64,000 nt of DNA from the NCBI GenBank assembly GCA_023898805.1, contig CP060260.1, positions 1,116,001 to 1,180,000 of the forward strand. The letters run 5' to 3'. Made by a program: the position numbers and the translations under genes. Under the pieces are notes generated by a model, which was given only the letters and a program-made list of their open reading frames with translations, did no database searches and was not told where the DNA came from. This DNA comes from Rhodospirillales bacterium (GTDB lineage Bacteria > Pseudomonadota > Alphaproteobacteria > Micavibrionales > UBA1664). Shown here one piece after another: positions 7,914 through 17,334 of the stretch (position 1 is its first letter; the number at the start of each line of letters is the position of its first letter).

Positions 7914-9377
7914 TCAATCGCCTTTCAGCACCCGGCGCACCGAATTCACCTCGTCGGCGAACAGATTGTCCTCGCCCATCAGCTCTTCGACCTTCTTGAC
8001 CGCGTGCATCACGGTGGTGTGGTCGCGCCCGCCGAATTTGCGTCCGATTTCGGGTAAAGAGCGCGTGGTAAGTTTTTTGCACAGATACATCGCCACCTGC
8101 CGCGGACGCGCGACGTTGCGCGACCGGCGGGCGGAATGCATGTCGGTCAGGCGCAGATTGTAATGCTCCGCCACCTTGCGCTGGATTTCGTCGATGGTGA
8201 TCCGGCGTTCGTAGGAGCGCAAAACGTCCGAAAGCACGTCCTGCGTGACGTCGAGCGTCAGCGGCAGCCCGGTCATATCGCGATGCACGGCCAGACGGTT
8301 GAGCGCACCCTCAAGTTCGCGGATATTCGACGTGATCTTGCCCGCCAGGAAATGCGACACGTCGGCCGGCAGGTCGACGCCCATCAAGCCCGCCTTCGCC
8401 TTGACGACGTCGAGACGGAGGTCAAAGGTTGACGGCTTGATGTCGGCGACCAGACCCCAGCCAAGGCGCGAACGCAGACGTTCGTCCAGGCCTTCAAGAT
8501 CCATCGGCGCGCGGTCGCCCGAAATGACGATCAGTTTGCCCTGGTCGACCAGCGCGTTGAACGTGTGGAAGAATTCTTCCTGCGTCGTGTCCTTGCCGGC
8601 GATGAACTGGATGTCGTCGATCATCAATACGTCGACCGAACGGAACTGCTCCTTGAAATTCATAGAATCCTGCCGACGCAGCGCGCGCACGAACTGGTAC
8701 ATGAACTTCTCGGCCGAAAGATAAACGACCTTGCGGCTTTGCTTTTCGCGCAGGGAATGCGCCATCGCGTGCATCAGGTGGGTTTTGCCCAAGCCCACGC
8801 CGCCATAGATGTAAAGCGGGTTGAACGGCATCCCGTCGGCCTCGACCACGCGGCGGCACGCGGCGTGCGCGAATGCGTTAGGCTTGCCGACCACGAAGGT
8901 TTCGAACGTGAAACGCGGGTCAAGCGCTGACGAAAGCTCGGAATACAAATCACTTTCGCCCAGACGCGCCGCCGTCGATACCTCGATCGGATCGCCGCCG
9001 CGCCCGCCTGCGTCCTTGAGCGCCTGAACCTGCACGACGATCTGCACGCGCAGGATGTCGGGGTTCGATTCCCGGCACAGGGTCAGAATGCGATCATGGT
9101 AATGGCTGCCGATCCAGTCGCGCATGAATCGCGTCGGAACCGAAACTTCCAGCGTGCCTTGATAAAAGGCCTGAAGCTGCATCGGCTTGAGCCATGAACG
9201 GAACACGGCCTCGCCGAATTCCTGACGCAGCGCATCGTGCACGCTCTCCCACGTGGCCAGAATTTCCGTGCTTGGCACCGTATCCAGTTTGGTGCCCGCG
9301 GCAACGCCGGAAGGCGCAGAATCGACACCCGTGGGTGCATCTGCTTTAACGGCGCCGGCGCTTGCTTTTTTACTCAT
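7914..9377 (-). CDS. dnaA: Chromosomal replication initiator protein DnaA
   Basis: DnaA-ATP binds DnaA boxes and opens the replication origin. The 487 residues show the four expected domains. Domain I runs from about 40 to 115. A linker follows. Domain III is an AAA+ module with Walker A GGVGLGKT (192-199) and Walker B VLMIDDIQF (250-258). Domain IV carries the DnaA signature GGRDHTTVMHA near the C-terminus. An alanine-rich N-terminal extension of about 35 residues precedes domain I. It lies downstream of rpsT on the same strand, separated by a 530-bp AT-rich spacer. It has its own terminator. Confidence 0.98.
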   Translation of the reverse strand: MSKKASAGAVKADAPTGVDSAPSGVAAGTKLDTVPSTEILATWESVHDALRQEFGEAVFRSWLKPMQLQAFYQGTLEVSVPTRFMRDWIGSHYHDRILTLCRESNPDILRVQIVVQVQALKDAGGRGGDPIEVSTAARLGESDLYSELSSALDPRFTFETFVVGKPNAFAHAACRRVVEADGMPFNPLYIYGGVGLGKTHLMHAMAHSLREKQSRKVVYLSAEKFMYQFVRALRRQDSMNFKEQFRSVDVLMIDDIQFIAGKDTTQEEFFHTFNALVDQGKLIVISGDRAPMDLEGLDERLRSRLGWGLVADIKPSTFDLRLDVVKAKAGLMGVDLPADVSHFLAGKITSNIRELEGALNRLAVHRDMTGLPLTLDVTQDVLSDVLRSYERRITIDEIQRKVAEHYNLRLTDMHSARRSRNVARPRQVAMYLCKKLTTRSLPEIGRKFGGRDHTTVMHAVKKVEELMGEDNLFADEVNSVRRVLKGD

Positions 9378-9907
9378 GGTCTGGATCCCCCTTGGTCCTT
9401 GATGAATTGGTCCCTGTACTCAATTTTCCGCGGTCGCCTTCGCAGCCGCATTTCGCACGATTTGGCGCATCGGCTTTACACATCGCTTCCGGGGCGTTTT
9501 TAATCGGCCCTTCTGGTTGGCGTCTGCGCTAGATGCGTCGTTCGGCATTTCAAGGGGGAAATCCCAAGGAATTTCCGCCCTCTTGGGAAAAAATGGTGTT
9601 GCCGCCGTTTATCCCCAGATCCAGAGAATATGCGAGATTCACCGCAAAGCGGCGGATTTCCTTGCTTTTTTCGTCTGAATGTCCCTCACCCTACGCGCGA
9701 AAAAAAAATTGTGCAAGACGTTGTGAAGAAAAAATTTCAAAAAAGAAAGAATCTAACTTTGCCAAATATTTAGGAAATGAAAAAATACCCGCACGAATAC
9801 TTGCAGGTTGAAAACGAATATTTAGTTTGTTTTTAAATAAATGCGACGCATGACGCGGACGCATATCAAAAAAGGGTGCCCGCGATGAGGGGCGCCCTTT
9901 GTAAAAA
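9378..9907. other. 530-bp AT-rich spacer between rpsT and dnaA (dnaA promoter region, candidate origin)
   Basis: No gene is supported. The rpsT-proximal part (about 9700-9840) is strongly AT-rich with homopolymeric A and T tracts, against a GC-rich genome. TTATCCCCA at 9609-9617 is an 8/9 DnaA-box match, and weaker 7/9 matches include CTTTACACA (9475-9483). An inverted repeat TCCCAAG...CTTGGGA spans about 9562-9588. The region must contain the dnaA promoter, since rpsT ends in a terminator. AT-rich DNA next to dnaA could act as an unwinding element, but the DnaA boxes are too few to call an origin. Confidence 0.5.
9867..9901 (-). terminator. Rho-independent terminator of rpsT
   Basis: AAAGGGTGCCC (9871-9881) and GGGCGCCCTTT (9890-9900) form an 11-bp stem with one G-U pair. 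On the minus strand it is followed by TTTTTTGATA. It lies directly after the rpsT stop and separates rpsT from dnaA. Confidence 0.85.
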
Positions 9908-10174
9908 TTAACCCTTGATCGCCTTGATGCGGGCGGACAGGCGCGAAAGCTTGCGCGAAGCAGTGGCTTTCTTGATCACGCCTTTGGAAACGCCGCGCTG
10001 GATTTCCGGGCGGGCGGCTTTGAATGCGGCTTCGGCGGCGGTGGCATCGCCGGTGGCGACGGCCTGCTCGATCTTGCGCACGAAAGTGCGGATGCGGTTG
10101 CGGCGCGCCGTGTTGACGGCGGTCTGACGGGCCGTCGTGCGGATGCGCTTTTCGGATGACTTGTGGTTGGCCAT
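9908..10174 (-). CDS. rpsT: 30S ribosomal protein S20
   Basis: An 88-residue, lysine- and arginine-rich protein that binds 16S rRNA early in 30S assembly. It begins MANHKSSEKRIRTTARQTAV, as bacterial S20 does, and keeps the C-terminal SRKLSRLSARI helix. The frame is open to an ATG at 10222, but the S20 family start is the ATG at 10174, preceded by AAGAAGAAAG. It is followed by its own terminator and then dnaA, a gene order seen in many alphaproteobacteria. Confidence 0.97.
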   Translation of the reverse strand: MANHKSSEKRIRTTARQTAVNTARRNRIRTFVRKIEQAVATGDATAAEAAFKAARPEIQRGVSKGVIKKATASRKLSRLSARIKAIKG

Positions 10175-10400
10175 GTCTTTCTTCTTCATTCTGGCCGCGC
10201 AAAACGGGATGCGCCGTGCCATGGTGTTGGTTTTAAGTACGGTTTTTAAGTCCGCATCGCGTTAAAATCTGGCCGTTGATTATGGGGTTACCCACATTCG
10301 CAACGCCGAATTTGCAACGCCAAATTCATAACGGATGACAATTAACGGTCTGTTAACCCTTCTGTCAAGGAAAAGAATGGGGATAAAACTGTGCTCCGAT
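10175..10400. other. Spacer between mutM and rpsT with a 14-bp tandem repeat
   Basis: The spacer must hold the rpsT promoter (minus strand). It contains a tandem imperfect repeat, GCAACGCCGAATTT at 10300-10313 followed directly by GCAACGCCAAATTC at 10314-10327 (12/14 identical). No gene is supported. The repeat could be an operator or a chance slippage product. Confidence 0.4.
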
Positions 10401-11240
10401 TCATCGTTGTTTGACAGGGCAATAGAATGTGGTCCGCCCGCTTTGCGTAAAGGCGCGAACATGGTTTTTTCCTGCGCAGACGCATCCCGCGCAAGGCGCG
10501 TTGGCATGCCCGTAAACAGCGAAGGAATGCTGGAAATACCCGGTGCTGCCGTCGACCTGCCGGTGGTTGCGTAAGGAACTACCGCCCGAACGTAGCGCCG
10601 CGCGCATCACCACTCGGATCGACCGGGCAAGCGTGTCGGCTTCGCGCGCGGTGATCCGCCCGGCCATGCGGCGTGGCGATATCCCGGCGCGAAACAACGC
10701 CTCGCACGCATAGATATTGCCGATCCCCGCGACGACGTGCTGGTCCATCAACGCGACCTTGATCGCGACACGCCGACCAGCCAGCTGCGCGCGCAAGACC
10801 GCGCCAGTGAAGCCCCGCTCAAGCGGCTCCGGCCCCATTGTGGCCAGGGCCCGGTGTGTGCTTTCCGCATCGGCGGGAAACATATCCATCTGCCCGAAGC
10901 GGCGCGGGTCGTTGAAGGCCAGCCGCAAACCGTTTTCGAACGTGATGACGACATGGTCGTGTGTTTCTGGCTGGAAATTCTGCCCGTCCGGCACGCTGCG
11001 AAACGATCCTGACATGCCCAGATGAACCATCCAGACCCGATTTTTGTCCAGATCGATCAACAGGCATTTCCCCCGCCGCCGTAAACCGGTAACCCGCGCG
11101 CCTTCAAGCGTTTCGGCGAAATGCGCGGGAAAGGCGTGGCGCAGCCCGCCGCGCCGCAGCGTGACCTGCGCGATGACGTGGCCGGTAATCAAGGGGGCAA
11201 GGCCGCGCCGGACGGTCTCGACTTCGGGCAGTTCGGGCAT
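10401..11240 (-). CDS. mutM: Formamidopyrimidine-DNA glycosylase (Fpg/MutM) with an altered zinc finger
   Basis: Base-excision repair glycosylase/AP lyase that removes 8-oxoguanine and formamidopyrimidines. The 279 residues begin PELPEVETVRRGL after the initiator Met, so the catalytic proline and glutamate are present, and the beta-F-alpha lysine region RRRGKCL is near residue 57. The H2TH domain is in the middle (MDQHVVAGIGNIYACEALFRAGISP). The C-terminal zinc finger has the first Cys pair (CAGC) and the third Cys (FYC). The usual fourth cysteine in CPxCQR is replaced: the protein ends CPVKQR. The DNA there reads cleanly without a frameshift. Zinc binding may be weakened, or another residue (there is an extra Cys in CAGCVC) may compensate. 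Confidence 0.93.
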   Translation of the reverse strand: MPELPEVETVRRGLAPLITGHVIAQVTLRRGGLRHAFPAHFAETLEGARVTGLRRRGKCLLIDLDKNRVWMVHLGMSGSFRSVPDGQNFQPETHDHVVITFENGLRLAFNDPRRFGQMDMFPADAESTHRALATMGPEPLERGFTGAVLRAQLAGRRVAIKVALMDQHVVAGIGNIYACEALFRAGISPRRMAGRITAREADTLARSIRVVMRAALRSGGSSLRNHRQVDGSTGYFQHSFAVYGHANAPCAGCVCAGKNHVRAFTQSGRTTFYCPVKQR

Positions 11241-11548
11241 ATCAAGATTTTAGCGCGAACAGGTCGGTACCGCCACCATACAAAAACCAAATAAAAATGA
11301 AATATAAATAAAAACACCAAGTAAAAAATTACGCATGAAATATATCTCATTAAATACAGTTGCACAGATGGTATGACGTTCTAAACCATGTTCATGCTCT
11401 GTCTTTTGCTGTTGTTACGTCCGCCCGGCCCGAAGGGACGTCCGAAGGCTTCAAAAACCGCTTATTGCCTTGGTTTCAGCGGGGTTTTTGCAGTTCCTTA
11501 ACCAAATTCCTGTATCGTATCAGCAGGTTAAAAAGGATTGATCGCGGC
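11241..11548. other. 308-bp spacer between divergent mutM and the GGDEF gene
   Basis: The first third (about 11278-11350) is strongly AT-rich and probably carries promoters in both directions. Near 11453-11495 an imperfect inverted repeat (AAAAACCGC ... GCGGGGTTTTT) resembles a terminator or attenuator on the plus strand ahead of the GGDEF gene. A frame open from 11360 continues into the GGDEF gene but has no domain-like sequence before 11549. No other gene is seen. Confidence 0.45.
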
Positions 11549-12397
11549 ATGGCGCGCGAAAAGGAACGAAAACCCCGGGTTTCGGGAACGGCGAAAACTA
11601 CGCCCGCCTCGCTGCGCGCGGCGTTCAACGCGTTGGTCGGGACGCAGCATAAGGCCGCGCTCATGGCCGTCGGCGGGCGCAATGCCCTCGACCGCGCGCT
11701 TGAATTGCTGCCGCCGCATGCGCCGCAGGCGGTTCTGGATTGTCTGGCGCAGGCGCGCGCGGCGCTTGAATTCGTCGCCGCGACCACGGTCACGGCGCGC
11801 ACCGGGGCCGAGGACATTCACAAAACGACCGAGGACATAGGGTTCCGCGACGCCCTGACGGGCCTGCACAACCGCCGCTATTACGAGGCCGAGATGGCGC
11901 AAAGACTGGCGGCGACGCAAGACGGCGCGCCGCTGACCCTGCTGGCCTTCGACATCGATCATTTCAAAAAGGTCAACGATGCGCACGGCCATGACGCGGG
12001 GGACGAGGTTTTGCGGATTTTTGCAAACCAGCTGCGCAAGGGCGTGAAGGAGGACGATCTGGTAACGCGCTGCGGTGGCGAGGAGTTTTTTATCGCCCTG
12101 TCTGGCCTGGACGCGGACGAAGCCAAAGCCGTCGCCGAACGCCTGCGCAAGGCGGTGGCGGCCCGCCGGGAACAAAAGGCCGATGAACGGCATCCTTACG
12201 CGCCGCCGGTCACGGTTTCGATTGGCATGGCGGTCCATCGCCCCGGCGAATCGCTGGCCGATTTGCAAAAACGCGCCGATACCGCGCTTTATGCCGCGAA
12301 ACGCGCGGGCCGCAACCGTGTGATGCAGGATACGGACGCACCGGTGGCGGAGGTTTCCCGCCGCGCCGGCATAGCGTCTAAACAGTCGGTTGCCTGA
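11549..12397 (+). CDS. GGDEF-domain diguanylate cyclase
   Basis: Predicted to make cyclic di-GMP from two GTP. The 282 residues have an alanine-rich helical N-terminal region (1-95) of unknown role and a C-terminal GGDEF domain: DALTGLHNRR (101-110), DIDHFKKVND (135-144), and the active-site loop GGEEF (176-180). The inhibitory I-site RxxD is altered to KEDD (167-170), so product inhibition may be weak. No membrane segment or known sensor domain is seen, so the protein is cytoplasmic. The ATG at 11549 is preceded by AAAGGATTG; a longer start at 11360 would add unconvincing sequence. It overlaps the end of a convergent CheR-like gene by 20 bp. Confidence 0.9.
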   Translation: MAREKERKPRVSGTAKTTPASLRAAFNALVGTQHKAALMAVGGRNALDRALELLPPHAPQAVLDCLAQARAALEFVAATTVTARTGAEDIHKTTEDIGFRDALTGLHNRRYYEAEMAQRLAATQDGAPLTLLAFDIDHFKKVNDAHGHDAGDEVLRIFANQLRKGVKEDDLVTRCGGEEFFIALSGLDADEAKAVAERLRKAVAARREQKADERHPYAPPVTVSIGMAVHRPGESLADLQKRADTALYAAKRAGRNRVMQDTDAPVAEVSRRAGIASKQSVA

Positions 12398-13157
12398 CCC
12401 ACATGCCATAGCGGGGTCGCAAAAGATTGTCGTTCGCCAGCGCCGTATCGCGCCAGACGGGATGCGCGCCGATATCGACATAGCCCGGCACCCTTACGCC
12501 GCTTTCCCGTCCAATACCTTTGTCAAACCCGAACACGATCATATCGGGGCGGACGGCACGTAACGTTTCCATCGCCGCAGCCAACTGATCCGCGTTCATG
12601 TACAGGAATAAATTGTTCACCATCGCCACATGGTAATGGCTTTGCGCCCGGAAGGTTTCGAATGGCTGCGCATCCAAAAAATTGAGGTGTGCGCCGACCG
12701 TGTCGAGCACGGGCACCAGCGCTTGCGAGGTTTCCGGAAAGAGCATCCGCCGCCATTGTGGCTCCAGAATATCGGCCATCTCCCCCGGATAGGCTTTCGC
12801 GCGTGCAAGACGGGTGAACAAGGGCGAAATGTCGAACGCATCAATGGAAAATCCTGCGTCTTGATCCAGCCCGCCCGCGATCGCCATGGCCGCCAGACCG
12901 TTGGCTTCGCACCCTATGGACGAAGGCGCCGCAAGAATACGAAGCGGCGCGGCATCGTTGCCGATGACATCGCGCAGGGTTTTTGCCAAGGTCCGCGCCA
13001 GATACCAGTGCCTGAAAAAATGGGTATGGCCGTTGAGGCTATTGCCCGCCGGATCCGTGTCACGACACAGAAAACAGCCGTCCAGCGGCCCTTCCATCTC
13101 GAAGTTGCCGGTGACCTGCATGAAGGCGCGGCGAAGGTCAATGTCTTGCGGGCTCAT
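12378..13157 (-). CDS. CheR-like methyltransferase-fold protein
   Basis: A 259-residue protein with a SAM-methyltransferase-like core resembling CheR. The motif I region ILAAPSSIGCEANGLA (74-89) parallels the CheR pattern of S-x-G-x-E-x-[YN]-S/G-A. An acidic DISPLFTRLARAKAYP segment (109-124) parallels the second glycine-rich half of CheR. The pattern HYHVAMVNNLFLYMNADQL resembles the CheR F-C-R-N-V-x-I-Y-F segment. CheR methylates chemoreceptor glutamates, but no chemotaxis genes are nearby and the CheR N-terminal domain is not obvious. The substrate is therefore unknown. The neighbouring GGDEF gene is convergent, so the two are not in one operon. Confidence 0.55.
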   Translation of the reverse strand: MSPQDIDLRRAFMQVTGNFEMEGPLDGCFLCRDTDPAGNSLNGHTHFFRHWYLARTLAKTLRDVIGNDAAPLRILAAPSSIGCEANGLAAMAIAGGLDQDAGFSIDAFDISPLFTRLARAKAYPGEMADILEPQWRRMLFPETSQALVPVLDTVGAHLNFLDAQPFETFRAQSHYHVAMVNNLFLYMNADQLAAAMETLRAVRPDMIVFGFDKGIGRESGVRVPGYVDIGAHPVWRDTALANDNLLRPRYGMWVRQPTV

Positions 13158-13196
13158 CGCGGCACTTTATGCGAAGGATTTCTTGCCGCGCAAATT

Positions 13197-13231
13197 TATA
13201 AAAAAAGGCCGGGGATGTTCCCGGCCTTTTG
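13197..13231 (-). terminator. Rho-independent terminator of groESL
   Basis: AAAAGGCCGGG (13203-13213) and CCCGGCCTTTT (13220-13230) form an 11-bp stem. On the minus strand it is followed by a run of T. Confidence 0.9.
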
Positions 13232-13251
13232 TTTTCTGTTTGGACAAGGAT

Positions 13252-14895
<1,644 letters not shown>

Positions 14896-14926
14896 GTTAT
14901 AAGACTCCTGTCGTTTTTTGTGTGGG

Positions 14927-15217
14927 TTAGGCGGCGATGACGCCGACGATGTCGGATTCCTTCATGACCAGGTATTCATGGCCATCGATGGTCACTTCGG
15001 TGCCGGACCATTTGGAAAACAGCACGCGATCGCCGGCCTTGACGTCCAGCGGCACCACTTTGCCCGAATCGTCGCGCAGGCCGGTGCCGACGGCGACGAT
15101 TTCGCCTTCCATCGGTTTTTCCTTGGCGGTGTCGGGGATGATGATGCCGCCCGCCGTTTTTTCGTTCTGCTCGATCCGGCGCAGTAGGACGCGATCATGC
15201 AAGGGACGAAATTTCAT
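14927..15217 (-). CDS. groES: 10-kDa co-chaperonin GroES
   Basis: The heptameric lid of the GroEL chamber. The 96 residues start MKFRPLHDRVLLRR and include the mobile loop EKTAGGIIIPDTAKEKP (about 19-35), which contacts GroEL through the hydrophobic III. They end in the beta-strand ESDIVGVI. It is the first gene of the operon and lies 33 bp from the CIRCE operator. Confidence 0.99.
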   Translation of the reverse strand: MKFRPLHDRVLLRRIEQNEKTAGGIIIPDTAKEKPMEGEIVAVGTGLRDDSGKVVPLDVKAGDRVLFSKWSGTEVTIDGHEYLVMKESDIVGVIAA

Positions 15218-15250
15218 GTCTAAACTCCGTTTTGTCTGGGTTTTGGGTTT

Positions 15251-15277
15251 TTGGCACTCCCATAGGTCGAGTGCCAG
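15251..15277 (-). promoter_or_regulatory. CIRCE operator of groESL
   Basis: TTGGCACTC, nine spacer bases and GAGTGCCAG form the inverted repeat known as CIRCE (consensus TTAGCACTC-N9-GAGTGCTAA), the binding site of the repressor HrcA. It sits between the groES start and its upstream region, as in other bacteria with HrcA-controlled chaperonins. Confidence 0.93.
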
Positions 15278-15320
15278 AAGGGTTATATGCCCCGAAAGAC
15301 TCGATTTTCAAGGGTAAAGT

Positions 15321-15992
15321 TCAAAAAGCGCCCAGCCCCAGAAAGTCGCGAAGCTGCCCGCGTGTATGCGCGATAAAGGCAGGGGACTGACGCGAAAGCC
15401 GTGTGGCGTCATGCGCTCCCCATGTCACCCCGCAGGTTGTAGCCGCCGCTTCGCGCCCCATGGCGATATCGCCTTCGGCGTCGCCCACGACGCAAATATT
15501 GGGTCCCGCACTCAAACCGAATGCTTCAAGGCATTTCAGGGCGGTGTCGGGCGCGGGTTTGTAGGCCTGCACCATATCCGACCCCACATAGGCGTCGATA
15601 TAGGGCGCCAGCCCCGCATGTTCGCAGCTATGGATGGCGGGCCGCGTTTCCTTGCTGGTCGCGATGCCGATGAGAACGCCTGCTTCCTTAAGCCCGGCCA
15701 GTATCTCGGGGATGCCTTCATAAGCCTGCAATTCCCCCGCCTCGACCATCACCTTGAAGCGCGCGCGGTAATCGGCATAAAGCGCGCCGGGGTCGATGGT
15801 TTCAAAAGCCGGGCCTGCCAACTTGGCGAAGTAGACTTCGATGGGGATGCCCATATAGGCGATGACGGCCGCCGCCGTCGGCACCGGCAGCGCGAAATGC
15901 CGGAAAGCGTCGATGGCGGATTGCGCGACCAGTCGTCCGGAATCCACCAGCGTGCCATCAAGATCGAATATAACGGCGGAAAAACGGGTCAT
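15321..15992 (-). CDS. HAD-superfamily phosphatase, phosphoglycolate-phosphatase type
   Basis: A 223-residue haloacid-dehalogenase-type hydrolase. Motif I FDLDGTLVDS (9-18) supplies the aspartyl nucleophile D10 and acid/base D12. Motif II is IATSKETR, motif III has the lysine in AYKPAPDT, and motif IV is GDAEGDIAMGREA. A helical cap follows motif I, as in Gph and beta-phosphoglucomutase relatives. Substrate cannot be assigned with certainty; phosphoglycolate or a similar small phosphoester is likely. The frame is open to 16058, but the first 22 residues are unlike the family, so the ATG at 15992 is chosen. Confidence 0.88.
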   Translation of the reverse strand: MTRFSAVIFDLDGTLVDSGRLVAQSAIDAFRHFALPVPTAAAVIAYMGIPIEVYFAKLAGPAFETIDPGALYADYRARFKVMVEAGELQAYEGIPEILAGLKEAGVLIGIATSKETRPAIHSCEHAGLAPYIDAYVGSDMVQAYKPAPDTALKCLEAFGLSAGPNICVVGDAEGDIAMGREAAATTCGVTWGAHDATRLSRQSPAFIAHTRGQLRDFLGLGAF

Positions 15993-16139
15993 AACGCTGC
16001 CGGTGATAGGGCGGAAACAAGACGCGGTCAACATACGGTCGATGCGAAGGATGCCCAATTAACGCGGGATTAACAAATCCTTGGGCACAATGAAACTACC
16101 GGCGGAAATGCCGGATAAGCATGCATTGGGAGGAACCTG

Positions 16140-16403
16140 ATGAGCGATATCGAATTGCTGCTGCATGACTACCGCCTGACGACGGCGGAGATTTTTTATC
16201 ACATGCCCGATTATCCCGCCTTGCTGCAGACCTATGTCTGGCAGGATTACGATCTGGCGCCGCAATACCCGGTTCTGTCCAAGTTTTTGGGCTTTTGGGT
16301 CGAAAAACTGGATGGAAAACTGCATTCCGTCTATGTTGCGCGCAAAAAACTGGTCACCGCGCATGAATTTCAGGCTTTGGACGGGGTATTTCTGGTCCAT
16401 TAA
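16140..16403 (+). CDS. usg: Usg family protein
   Basis: An 87-residue protein matching the Usg family known almost only from alphaproteobacteria: LTTAEIFYHMPDYPALLQTYVWQDYDLAPQYP (split here at 13-44) and HSVYVARKKL are the family hallmarks. Usg was first noted next to trpF in the tryptophan operon and its biochemical role is unknown. Here no trp genes adjoin. GGGAGGAACCTG precedes the ATG as a good ribosome-binding site. A small GC hairpin (about 16098-16114) lies upstream. Confidence 0.88.
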   Translation: MSDIELLLHDYRLTTAEIFYHMPDYPALLQTYVWQDYDLAPQYPVLSKFLGFWVEKLDGKLHSVYVARKKLVTAHEFQALDGVFLVH

Positions 16404-16436
16404 GCCTGATTTAACGCGAAAAACATGCAAATAAGG

Positions 16437-17180
16437 TCATTTTAGCCTGAATCCACCCCCAAGGCGTCGCATGACATGTCGGGTGCTGCCATCCGGAATC
16501 TCATGAATTTTACGTCGCGTCCAGACAGGGCTGTAATATATGGTTTTGCCGAAATTTAGATCATTTCCGGCTAAAATACCGGCATTTTGGTCTGAAATCA
16601 GGGTGATTATGCTGGAATCACCCCATGCGGACCCTGCTGCAAGCAAAAAAATGGCCTTCATCTGGTCTTTTTGATACAAAAAACCCAGATTATTCATCTT
16701 TTCCGGCCCAAAAACCATTCGTTCGGGTATTTCATTGTCCAACCCTGCCTGCTGGAGCGCCAGAAACACGGATTCGACCGGCTGCGCGGTGACGATCGCG
16801 GCCACGGCCACCCGGTCGGGATGGGGTGGTTTATAAGTTCCTTGCGCGTCGTATTCCAGTGGCGGTTTTGGAAAGATCTGCCTGAGCGCGCGGATCAGCC
16901 GCGGCCCTGCCATGTGCCGCTGACGATGCAACCCTTCATACCGTAAACGCAAAAACAGGCTGGTATCGCCATTCGGACGCTGGCCTTTGGGCGCGGATTC
17001 CGCCGCAAGCCGCGCAAATCTTGCCGTCGGCGACATCAAGCGCAGCGCCTTGTCGTAAGGCCGCGTCGCCACCTGCATCTGGGCCAGCGCGTCCTGTTCC
17101 GCCTGTTCCACCCGCTCGGCCCAGACAGGCCCGGGGGCTGGCCTGAAAACGGTCTGGTCGAGATGCAGGATGGTGAACAT
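16437..17180 (-). CDS. Conserved-looking protein of unknown function, 247 residues
   Basis: I do not recognise this protein. It begins MFTILHLDQTVFRPAPGPVW and has a basic middle (LFLRLRYEGLHRQRHMAGPRLIRALRQIFPKPP). Later comes a mixed region with a short hydrophobic stretch (AIFLLAAGSAW) and SDQNAGILAGNDLNFGKTIYYSP. The C-terminus is basic. No signal peptide or clear transmembrane helix is seen. A longer frame reaches 17561 but would overlap the methyltransferase gene on the other strand; AAAGAGGCACG ahead of the ATG at 17180 supports the shorter form. It is convergent with usg and divergent from the RsmC-like gene. Confidence 0.6.
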   Translation of the reverse strand: MFTILHLDQTVFRPAPGPVWAERVEQAEQDALAQMQVATRPYDKALRLMSPTARFARLAAESAPKGQRPNGDTSLFLRLRYEGLHRQRHMAGPRLIRALRQIFPKPPLEYDAQGTYKPPHPDRVAVAAIVTAQPVESVFLALQQAGLDNEIPERMVFGPEKMNNLGFLYQKDQMKAIFLLAAGSAWGDSSIITLISDQNAGILAGNDLNFGKTIYYSPVWTRRKIHEIPDGSTRHVMRRLGGGFRLK

Positions 17181-17334
17181 GTTTCGTGCCTCTTTTTGCG
17201 GTGTTCCTTTATGACCGCATAACGCTGCCCGCCCTCGCAACGCATGAATCTGCATCCCCCATGCACAAAGTTCATGAACGTGGTATAACGCCACGCAACC
17301 CCACCACTTCACCCAAACAATCACACGTGATCCC

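Noticed and set aside
8135..8725. Plus-strand frames within dnaA
   Set aside because: Shadows of dnaA; translation shows no motifs and no ribosome-binding site.
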